From positions 1 through 35,876 of the IMG/VR virus record IMGVR_UViG_3300048111_000055: a stretch of 35,876 nucleotides of DNA, one strand, 5' to 3'. Origin of the DNA: a virus. The notes beneath the pieces are model-generated. The model was given only the letters and a program-made list of their open reading frames with translations, made no database searches and was not told the DNA's origin. This document shows, piece by piece, positions 1-5,494 of this stretch. Each line of letters begins with the position of its first letter. Within the stretch, counting starts at the first letter, position 1. A program made the translations under genes and the position numbers.

Positions 1-379
1 ATAACTCTAGAATTAATCTAAAAGTCTCTTCTCGTTCGGGTCTAAGGTAAGTGTCGTGTTCAGTTACGAAAAATGGTTCATCGGTAAGACTACGTTGTCT
101 TATAAGTTCCCAATGAGAACACATACCCGCCCTTTCGGTTGGTGAGTGTGGTTTGTCAAATTTTTTAGTATTACGTTTACTATCATGTGACAATAAATGT
201 TGCCAGTTGTATTTGGATTCGTGTTCTTCGAAGTCTGGGTGGTGGGGCGTGATTGCCTCGAATGGTACAATCTCGATTATATCATTGACAGGTTCAAACG
301 ACTTTTTAGATAACTCGTGATACTCCATAGAGATTGGATTATCGGACATCACGATTTGATAGAACTTTATTTTACTCAT
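1..379 (-). CDS. Partial glycosyltransferase-like protein (GT25-like), C-terminus outside window
   Basis: This reading frame opens with ATG at 379 and runs off the left edge without a stop, giving about 126 residues. The stretch around residues 93-118 (ERAGMCSHWELIRQ, then PFFVTEHDTYL) resembles the region of LPS-type family 25 glycosyltransferases where a conserved Ser-His-x4-Trp segment precedes an acidic E/D-x-D motif used to bind metal and nucleotide sugar. That resemblance is from memory of the family. The gene lies just downstream of a hairpin at 396-415, so it is probably transcribed separately from the genes to its right. Function stays tentative because the C-terminal part is missing; it could be a related GT-A-fold phage protein of unknown role. 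Confidence 0.5.
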   Translation of the reverse strand, partial: MSKIKFYQIVMSDNPISMEYHELSKKSFEPVNDIIEIVPFEAITPHHPDFEEHESKYNWQHLLSHDSKRNTKKFDKPHSPTERAGMCSHWELIRQRSLTDEPFFVTEHDTYLRPEREETFRLILEL

Positions 380-395
380 AGACCATTATATAGTT

Positions 396-415
396 GGGGG
401 GTATTTCTACCCCCC
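396..415 (-). terminator. GC-rich hairpin with GAAA loop, probable terminator
   Basis: A perfect 8-bp stem (six G-C pairs plus TA) closes a four-base loop. Read on the minus strand the loop is GAAA, a stable GNRA tetraloop, which favours action on minus-strand transcripts coming from the 37-aa ORF and Hsp20. The run of T after the stem is weak on the minus strand and somewhat better on the plus strand (GATTTTAT), so it may also act in both directions. Confidence 0.6.
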
Positions 416-424
416 GATTTTATA

Positions 425-538
425 TTATACGAGTGGAGCAAGACACAATGCTGTCACTACAAAACTTGTAATGAAAACCAAAGTCTCTAACACCCAATCA
501 TATGATGACCGTAAAGAACGGTCTCTTAGGGCTTTCAT
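425..538 (-). CDS. 37-aa single-span membrane peptide
   Basis: This small frame starts at ATG 538, preceded by GAGGTTAAGT as ribosome-binding site, and ends in TAA ten bases before the hairpin at 396-415. The first half is basic and polar (MKALRDRSLRSSYDW). The rest is one hydrophobic stretch (about residues 17-37) long enough to cross a membrane. It follows Hsp20 by 16 bases and probably shares its late transcript. I do not recognise a family; the coding call rests on start, Shine-Dalgarno, tight packing and a following terminator. Late expression of a tiny membrane protein would fit a role at the envelope, but that is inference. Confidence 0.5.
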   Translation of the reverse strand: MKALRDRSLRSSYDWVLETLVFITSFVVTALCLAPLV

Positions 539-554
539 ACTTAACCTCGAAAAA

Positions 555-971
555 TTAACTGATAGAAATTTTACGAGGACGCTTCTCTTCTGGTAACACT
601 ACCTTTAAATTAATTACAAGAATACCGTTATTGTAAGAAGCTCCGTCTACTTCGACATATTCACTTAAGCGGAAAGTCCGTCTAAACTTCTTGGTAGAGA
701 TACCCTTATGAAGATATTCACCTTCTTCGGATTGCTTACTCTCACCTCTGACGTTTAACGATCTTTCTTTCTGCTCTATATCCAGATCGGATTCCTCGAA
801 TCCAGCAAGTGCCAGTTCGATCGAGTACTCTGTGTCGGATCTCTTAACAATGTTGTGAGGTGGATAATTATCCTTGGCATGCCTCGCTACAAAGTCAAGT
901 TCATCTAGAAGATGGTCAAATCCTACAAAGGACGCTCGTGGAAATAGTTGTGATGCTTTTAAGTTAGTCAT
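555..971 (-). CDS. hsp20: Small heat-shock protein, Hsp20/alpha-crystallin family
   Basis: This 138-aa ATP-independent chaperone holds unfolding proteins. A typical alpha-crystallin domain occupies about residues 38-138: the segment with ELALAGFEESDLDI, a Gly-x-Leu-like edge strand (NNGILVINL) and a C-terminal R-K-I-S-I-S tail that could serve as the I-x-I oligomerisation motif. The ATG at 971 is chosen over an upstream alternative at 1025 because AGGAG lies 7 bases before it and because the late promoter at 1035-1042 would start transcription at about 1027, leaving the longer start without a leader. Hsp20 is a known common gene of T4-like cyanophages; here a late promoter suggests work during virion assembly. 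Confidence 0.93.
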   Translation of the reverse strand: MTNLKASQLFPRASFVGFDHLLDELDFVARHAKDNYPPHNIVKRSDTEYSIELALAGFEESDLDIEQKERSLNVRGESKQSEEGEYLHKGISTKKFRRTFRLSEYVEVDGASYNNGILVINLKVVLPEEKRPRKISIS

Positions 972-1034
972 ATTTTTTCTCCTTTGAAAAAGCAAGATTA
1001 AAACGGATACCGAACCATTTCGCATATCCGCCGT

Positions 1035-1042
1035 TATTTATA
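1035..1042 (-). promoter_or_regulatory. T4-type late promoter (TATAAATA) for hsp20
   Basis: An exact TATAAATA octamer is read on the minus strand, the element recognised by the gp55-containing polymerase in T4. It lies 64 bases upstream of the chosen Hsp20 start and in the gap after the oxygenase gene. The gp55 gene is in this window (8942-9541). Confidence 0.75.
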
Positions 1043-1085
1043 CATCAACATATCTCTGATAAAGATTATAACTAAATGTAATGAC

Positions 1086-1622
1086 CTAGAAATATATTGA
1101 TGGGTCTGGATCTCCCTCGACTCCAAAACTAAATGTTACCCTACTTATCTGGGGAACAACTTGGTGATAAGTGCCTCTGGGAATCCATACGTAATCTCCT
1201 GGCTTGAAGTCAAAGAACTCGTCATTATTAACACCTTCGACTTTTAGTTTCACCGTAGAGATAACTTGAACCAAGAACACATCCATCTTATCTTTGTGCC
1301 ATGGGTAACTGTCAGAGTTTGTCCCAAAACCACTAAAAGATATATTTGTGATCTTGTTTCCATGTAACGCAAACACATCTTGCATTTCTGCTTCGATCTG
1401 TTTTGCGAACATTGGTGCGGATGGTCTAGCATGAAAATTGTTTAGACCAATCCGAAACTTCCGTGAATTTTTGTCTAGACCTTCTTTGGGGTGAGTATCC
1501 AACATGTACATATACTGATTCCAGTCATATGTCATCTCAATAGGAAGTTTGCCTTGGAAAGGTCTCTTCTCTGCTATGCAATCTTCCTTATCATCGCCCT
1601 GAAATATACCAAAAAATTCCAT
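1086..1622 (-). CDS. JmjC/cupin-like Fe(II)-dependent oxygenase
   Basis: This 178-aa protein has a cupin core. The metal-binding motif is visible as H109-K-D111 (in SYPWHKDKMDVF) with a distal His at 153 in PRGTYHQV, following the typical strand PGDYVWIP. This H-x-D...H pattern is that of 2-oxoglutarate/Fe(II) enzymes with a cupin or JmjC-like fold, which hydroxylate proteins or small molecules; the substrate cannot be told. ATG 1622 shares a base with the RegA stop (TGATG); a GTG one codon earlier is possible. Overlap with regA implies translational coupling in the 44-62-regA operon. It is unrelated in sequence to the two HxN proteins at 12705 and 31966. Confidence 0.7.
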   Translation of the reverse strand: MEFFGIFQGDDKEDCIAEKRPFQGKLPIEMTYDWNQYMYMLDTHPKEGLDKNSRKFRIGLNNFHARPSAPMFAKQIEAEMQDVFALHGNKITNISFSGFGTNSDSYPWHKDKMDVFLVQVISTVKLKVEGVNNDEFFDFKPGDYVWIPRGTYHQVVPQISRVTFSFGVEGDPDPSIYF

Positions 1623-1993
1623 CACTTGTTACCTATATTATATTTGGGACATAGTTCCCAATTATCTTTCTCCTTAAAATTGATAATTTTGATCTGGCGC
1701 ATTGGCGCACAGTCAGATGCAACTTCGGGTGTCTGTATTTCTACCAGTCCCCAATCTGCGAGTAGTGTTGCGATTGTATTTCTTCTTTGAATGTCCGACA
1801 GTTCGAGGTTAGACTTCTTACCGTCCAACATAAACAATTCTTTGAAATGCACAATAAAGTATCTTCCCTGTTTGTGCAAAATGTGACAACTTTGAAATAA
1901 TTTATTTTCCTTGCGAGACGCCACGCCAATTCGAGTAAGAGTTTCTCTTACCTTCAAAAAGTCATCTGGTTCCGACAAGGTGACTTCCAACAT
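1622..1993 (-). CDS. regA: RegA translational repressor
   Basis: This is the homologue of T4 RegA, which binds start regions of early phage mRNAs and shuts off their translation. The 123 residues match the T4 length (122) and pattern: MLEVTLSEPDDFLKVRETLTR at the N-terminus, QSCHILHKQGRYFIVHFKE in the middle, LLADWGLVEI and the terminal PKYNIGN. The frame is open 13 codons further upstream to a GTG at 2032, but the ATG at 1993 is preferred because it lines up with the T4 N-terminus and has GGAG upstream, though with a 10-base spacing. The gene follows 62 as in T4. Confidence 0.95.
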   Translation of the reverse strand: MLEVTLSEPDDFLKVRETLTRIGVASRKENKLFQSCHILHKQGRYFIVHFKELFMLDGKKSNLELSDIQRRNTIATLLADWGLVEIQTPEVASDCAPMRQIKIINFKEKDNWELCPKYNIGNK

Positions 1994-2018
1994 CTTGGAA
2001 ACACTCCATTCGACAATA

Positions 2019-2396
2019 TTATTTTCTTCCACCTTTATTCACCTTATTTTTTATTATGTTAAGTTGATCGGTAGATAAGAGAGGTAGGATTTGAATGGCC
2101 TTTTCATTACTATATCCATAATACTCTTTTATCACGTCAACGTTACTATCAGTTGTGGGTTTGACCCATTTGGAAAACCGTTTCTTTTTCCTAACTATAT
2201 TTAGTAAAAACTGAAATTGTAACTTTTTGTCAAGGTGATGGTATCTGTTCATCTCATTCGCCATATGAACAGTGTCAGTGAAGTAAGATAGACTGCGATT
2301 GACCATGAACGGAACATACTTCTTCTCCATGTCGGGGTCAACCATCACGTCCTTCTTACCGAATGTAATCTCATTTACAAATTGAAATGGACTCAT
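2019..2396 (-). CDS. 62: Sliding clamp loader small subunit gp62
   Basis: This 125-aa protein corresponds to gp62, which with the gp44 ATPase forms the loader that opens and places the gp45 clamp at primer ends. The N-terminus (MSPFQFVNEITFGKKDV) is the pattern seen in marine T4-like phages; T4 gp62 is longer (187 aa), so this is the short form. The ATG at 2396 is chosen because it overlaps the stop of the dCMP deaminase gene in the ATGA arrangement; an earlier in-frame start would sit inside that gene. In T4, 62 directly follows 44, but here three genes lie between them. Confidence 0.85.
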   Translation of the reverse strand: MSPFQFVNEITFGKKDVMVDPDMEKKYVPFMVNRSLSYFTDTVHMANEMNRYHHLDKKLQFQFLLNIVRKKKRFSKWVKPTTDSNVDVIKEYYGYSNEKAIQILPLLSTDQLNIIKNKVNKGGRK

Positions 2397-2824
2397 ATTT
2401 GTTCTATCTCCATGCCACATTTTTCTAAGAACTCTAGTCCATCGGTAGATCTTAGGTGTGGTGTTCTCCAGTATACTTTCTTGATACCAGATTGATATAT
2501 TAGTTTAGCGCACTCCAAACAGGGTGCGGTCGTTGTGTATATGTCAGCATTATAACATGATTCGGAACTTTTTGCAACCTTTGTTATTGCATTCGCCTCT
2601 GCATGTAATACTTCTGGTTTGGTTTCAAGGAACTGAATGTCACCATTAGGCCACTTCAGTTCGTTCTCACAGTTGTTATCCCAACCAGAGGGCATACCAT
2701 TATACCCAATAGAGATGATACGATTATCCTTTACAATAACCGCACCAACTTTTAATCTTCTTGCACTAGAGAGTTTCGCAAATGTTTCTGCGGTCTCCAT
2801 AAATGCATTTTCCCATTTATCCAT
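2393..2824 (-). CDS. cd: dCMP deaminase
   Basis: This zinc enzyme converts dCMP to dUMP, feeding thymidylate synthesis for phage DNA. The 143 aa show both zinc motifs of the family: H74-A-E76, with the catalytic Glu, and P101-C-x2-C105 (PCLECA). The N-terminal segment KVGAVIVKDNRIISIGYNG is typical of deoxycytidylate deaminases. ATG 2824 overlaps the end of the preceding 57-aa ORF. It lies within the clamp loader/regA operon, so nucleotide supply and replication would be co-expressed. Confidence 0.95.
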   Translation of the reverse strand: MDKWENAFMETAETFAKLSSARRLKVGAVIVKDNRIISIGYNGMPSGWDNNCENELKWPNGDIQFLETKPEVLHAEANAITKVAKSSESCYNADIYTTTAPCLECAKLIYQSGIKKVYWRTPHLRSTDGLEFLEKCGMEIEQI

Positions 2825-2990
2825 ACCAGTGCCTTATTACGCCAGCGCAAATGAAAAAACAAGTTATAAAGTTGACCAGAACTACGACCGACCGAATCAT
2901 AGCAATCATATCCGCCTCTCGGTCAGTCGTTCCCTCTTTCTCTCCAAGGGATTTTGCCCATAGTCTCCAAAGACTTTTAAAACGCAACAT
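2817..2990 (-). CDS. Small membrane protein, 57 aa
   Basis: This short frame has a basic N-terminal half (MLRFKSLWRLWAKSLGEKEG), an acidic turn (TDREAD) and a hydrophobic C-terminal span at about residues 33-52, ending in IRHWYG. It overlaps both neighbours: 14 bases with the 91-aa gene before it and 8 bases with the dCMP deaminase after it, as is usual for real genes in this operon. I recall similar short proteins with an LWAKSLGEK motif in T4-like cyanophages near these replication genes, but the function is unknown. The topology suggests a cytoplasmic N-terminus with one C-terminal membrane segment. Confidence 0.7.
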   Translation of the reverse strand: MLRFKSLWRLWAKSLGEKEGTTDREADMIAMIRSVVVLVNFITCFFICAGVIRHWYG

Positions 2991-3252
2991 GCTCGTTTTC
3001 TAATCTCATGGTCAACTGAGTACCTTGTTCGTCCGAATAGGCAAGTTTATCTTGCCAGTTCTCACAGGTATTTAGTTCATGTTTGGTGATCGTATAACAG
3101 TAATGGTTGTCTTGCCACGACTCTTCGATCTCTCCAGCAGTGATCGCCTGTTTCAAGTCATCGAAGACTCCAGCGATATATGCTCTCTCGGTAGTTCTAG
3201 GATAACCAGTGCTACCACCACGTTCTAACATTGTTACTACATGTACTTCCAT
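2977..3252 (-). CDS. Conserved-type hypothetical protein, 91 aa
   Basis: The start ATG at 3252 overlaps the gp44 stop as TAATG, pointing to translational coupling. The protein begins MEVHVVTMLERGGSTGYP and has a middle section (AYIAGVFDDLKQAITAGE) followed by a Trp- and Tyr-rich stretch (SWQDNHYCYTITKHEL). The pattern 'external signal, GVFD, helix, W...YYYI, ELN' is reminiscent of small phage proteins of the DUF7336 type, but I would not assign a function. No signal peptide or membrane segment is visible. Its place between clamp loader subunits suggests a replication-linked accessory role, which is inference. Confidence 0.7.
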   Translation of the reverse strand: MEVHVVTMLERGGSTGYPRTTERAYIAGVFDDLKQAITAGEIEESWQDNHYCYTITKHELNTCENWQDKLAYSDEQGTQLTMRLENEHVAF

Positions 3253-4190
3253 TAAACGTACTCCACGTTTGCCATGCATTCTGTGAGACACGCAACCAGA
3301 TTGAGTTCGTGGTCTGCAACAAATGCATTCTTGTATTGATAATCAGCAAGGATCAAAACAAGTTGCGGTATAGAGTTAGACGCCACCTTACCTTCCATCG
3401 AATCGTAGATACCACGATAGATGGCAGCTGGTTCTAGGTCAATGTGATTGACCACCCATGAACGCATCTTCTTGAAATCCTTACCCTTCAGGTAAGAGTA
3501 CAAATCCTCGTATGCACCAGTACCATTTGATACTAGTACGCTCGCCTCCAGCGAACCACCGATAGAGTGACGTTGTGCCTCGTTGAGGACACGTCTCCAG
3601 TCGGGGGCATATCGCATGATCAGTTCTGCCACGACTTCGTTGGTGTATGCAACACCCTCGTCATCTAGGATCTTGGACAAACGTCCCATGAACTGACCAC
3701 ACAAATCTGCAAGAACTTTCTTAGAGTTGGTGAACTCGTATACACTGCATCGTGAGTGTAGTGGTTCGATAATCTTGTTCTTGAAATTACAGGTAAGAAT
3801 AAACCGACAGTTGTCAGAGAACTCTTCTATGAATCCACGCAAAGCGGGTTGAGTGGATTGCGGATTAAGGTAGTCCGCCTCATCCAGAATTACGACTTTG
3901 TAGCCGCCTGAGAGAGAGATGGATGAGGCGAACTGTTTGATCTTACCACGGAGTGTATCAATGTTACCGTCTTCCGATCCATTGATCACAATGTGGTCTA
4001 AACCTAATTCGTTACATATTGCTTTTGCGACAGTTGTTTTACCAGTACCAGCCGTACCAGTAAACATCATGTTGGGGATCTCCCCATTGTCTACAATCTT
4101 TTGAAATGTTTTCTTTAGTTCTGACGACAGGATAGTGTCAGAGATTTTTTGTGGTCGATACTTCTCGACCCAAAGGAAGTCAGTAGACAT
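3252..4190 (-). CDS. 44: Sliding clamp loader large subunit gp44 (AAA+ ATPase)
   Basis: gp44 is the motor subunit of the T4-type clamp loader. The 312 aa (T4: 319) show Walker A GTAGTGKT at residues 45-52, Walker B VVILDEAD at 99-106 and the SRC box (LHSRCSVYEF) that supplies the arginine finger across subunits. The N-terminal LWVEKYRPQKISD is the usual clamp-loader start. ATG 4190 has GGAG 6 bases upstream. A consensus sigma70-type promoter lies at 4214-4242, giving a leader of about 17 bases. The operon continues through the 91-aa, 57-aa, dCMP deaminase, 62 and regA genes. Confidence 0.97.
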   Translation of the reverse strand: MSTDFLWVEKYRPQKISDTILSSELKKTFQKIVDNGEIPNMMFTGTAGTGKTTVAKAICNELGLDHIVINGSEDGNIDTLRGKIKQFASSISLSGGYKVVILDEADYLNPQSTQPALRGFIEEFSDNCRFILTCNFKNKIIEPLHSRCSVYEFTNSKKVLADLCGQFMGRLSKILDDEGVAYTNEVVAELIMRYAPDWRRVLNEAQRHSIGGSLEASVLVSNGTGAYEDLYSYLKGKDFKKMRSWVVNHIDLEPAAIYRGIYDSMEGKVASNSIPQLVLILADYQYKNAFVADHELNLVACLTECMANVEYV

Positions 4191-4213
4191 TTAGTTCTCC
4201 ATGATAAAATAGT

Positions 4214-4242
4214 ATTATACAGTATTCTGTATAGAAAGTCAA
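4214..4242 (-). promoter_or_regulatory. Sigma70-type promoter upstream of gene 44
   Basis: On the minus strand TTGACT (4237-4242) and TATAAT (4214-4219) are separated by 17 bp. Transcription should start near 4207, just before the Shine-Dalgarno of gene 44. The rest of the gap up to 4290 shows no further gene or clear hairpin. Confidence 0.8.
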
Positions 4243-4290
4243 GGGGTTCTTCGACATTGTCTTTAAGGACTTCCCCCATTGCCCAGCCGA

Positions 4291-4533
4291 TCAAGATTCT
4301 TTTAGAACACTAATGATCTGTGCTTTGTTCATCTTACTGGTGACATTTAACCCTCTTGCCTTAGCCGCATCTAATAGTTGCGGTTTGGTAAGTTTGTTAT
4401 AGTCTACTTTGACACCAGCGTTTTTCTTTTTATCATCTACAGTTTCGGTTGGGAAAAATTTCTCCACAACCATATAGATCATAATAGTGACACCTAAAAG
4501 GAGAGCGACAGTCTCAAGGAAAGTATAGTCCAT
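4291..4533 (-). CDS. Membrane-anchored small protein with SAP/HeH-like C-terminus
   Basis: This 80-aa protein has an N-terminal hydrophobic span (about residues 6-25, LETVALLLGVTIMIYMVVEK), a charged linker (DDKKKNAG) and a C-terminal helix-extended-loop-helix stretch (about 45-80). The pattern LTKPQLLDAAKARGLNV...NKAQIISVL is typical of SAP or Rho-N-like modules that bind nucleic acid. ATG 4533 is chosen because GAGGAG lies 7 bases before it. It sits between the clamp gene 45 and clamp loader gene 44. A DNA- or RNA-binding module held at the inner membrane could tether replication complexes; that is inference from architecture and place. Confidence 0.75.
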   Translation of the reverse strand: MDYTFLETVALLLGVTIMIYMVVEKFFPTETVDDKKKNAGVKVDYNKLTKPQLLDAAKARGLNVTSKMNKAQIISVLKES

Positions 4534-4537
4534 CACT

Positions 4538-4732
4538 TTACTCCTCTACTTCTCCGTCACCTGTTGCAGCTTCAACTAAATTAATCACTTGAACTGCTTG
4601 GTCACGAAGTTGTCCGATGGTGGTGAGTTCTTCACCCTTAAATCCACCACGTTGTACCACTGTATCTATTACCGCAACGGTTGATCGTGCGACACGGTTT
4701 GCTAAATCATTCAATTGTTCTTGATCTGACAT
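4538..4732 (-). CDS. Hypothetical protein, 64 aa, downstream of the clamp gene
   Basis: The start ATG at 4732 follows the gp45 stop by one base, with GGAG inside the last codons of gene 45 serving as ribosome-binding site. The protein is a short, mainly helical, acidic chain (MSDQEQLNDLANRV...GQLRDQAVQVINLVEAA) ending in an acidic tail. No metal, nucleotide or membrane motif is visible. The regular spacing of hydrophobic residues suggests a helical hairpin or coiled coil. I cannot assign a function; co-transcription with 45 and the SAP-like gene is clear from the spacing. Confidence 0.7.
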   Translation of the reverse strand: MSDQEQLNDLANRVARSTVAVIDTVVQRGGFKGEELTTIGQLRDQAVQVINLVEAATGDGEVEE

Positions 4733-4733
4733 T

Positions 4734-5411
4734 TTATGCTCCATAAGTTGATGTTTTTTCGAGTGCAATAAAGTACTCTAGGTTAGATTGTTTTGACTTG
4801 AACTGTGAGATCAGTTTCTTACTGATGTTTACATCGAAGTCTTCGTTAACGACTTTCAGGTTATTTACATTCAGAACAAACGCAAACTCTGCGCCTTCTG
4901 GGTAAGAACCTTCTACGTCAATAGAAAATGCATTAGACGTGGCATCTTTACTATCAACAACAGATAACTGAACAGAGCCACCAGATGGTTTGATCGAGAT
5001 CTCACTGTGTCCTAGTACGGCAGCCGCACGTTTTACTTTTCCTAGTGTGTCAGTATCTAGTACAAAACTAACATCCGCTTCAGGCATGATGATGTCCTTA
5101 TTAGGGGCAGTCAACATATCAGGATCAGAGAAGAAGTACTTGATCTTACTACGACCAGTAGAATCACCGACAGTAACATAATCGTCCGAGAATGTTAGGT
5201 GTGGTTTATCCACAAGAGATAGTACCGACAGAAACTCGTTGAGGTCATAGATACCAAACTGAGATGGCATAGTTTCCTCTAGTGACGTTTGTGACATCAC
5301 ATTACGAGCAACCGAAATGGTCTTGAGTGTATTGCCTTCTTGAAAGACAATGTTGGGGTTGATACTCGCATAATTCTTGAGTACGTTTAATGTTTTATCA
5401 GATAGTTCCAT
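4734..5411 (-). CDS. 45: DNA polymerase sliding clamp gp45
   Basis: gp45 forms a trimeric ring that tethers the polymerase and, in T4, also activates late transcription with gp55 and gp33. The length (225 aa; T4 228) and overall pattern fit: MELSDKTLNVLKNYASINPNI at the N-terminus, a typical internal strand SDDYVTVGDSTGRSKIKYF and a C-terminal half with two-domain repetition (YFIALEKTSTYGA end). It has its own sigma70-type promoter (5447-5476). Gene order 46-45-44 in the direction of transcription is like T4. Confidence 0.95.
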   Translation of the reverse strand: MELSDKTLNVLKNYASINPNIVFQEGNTLKTISVARNVMSQTSLEETMPSQFGIYDLNEFLSVLSLVDKPHLTFSDDYVTVGDSTGRSKIKYFFSDPDMLTAPNKDIIMPEADVSFVLDTDTLGKVKRAAAVLGHSEISIKPSGGSVQLSVVDSKDATSNAFSIDVEGSYPEGAEFAFVLNVNNLKVVNEDFDVNISKKLISQFKSKQSNLEYFIALEKTSTYGA

Positions 5412-5446
5412 AATTATTACCTAGATTGATCGGGTTTATATTGCAT

Positions 5447-5476
5447 ATTATAACACGTTATGGTATGGTTTGTCAA
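5447..5476 (-). promoter_or_regulatory. Sigma70-type promoter upstream of gene 45
   Basis: On the minus strand TTGACA (5471-5476) and TATAAT (5447-5452) are separated by 18 bp. It lies in the 83-base gap between 46 and 45; transcription would begin near 5440, leaving a leader of about 29 bases. Confidence 0.8.
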
Positions 5477-5494
5477 GCATAATATCATAACTTA

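Noticed and set aside
971-1025. Longer Hsp20 start at 1025 giving 18 more residues
   Set aside because: The extra residues are not part of the family, the strong Shine-Dalgarno is at the ATG of 971, and the late promoter would start RNA almost at that earlier codon.
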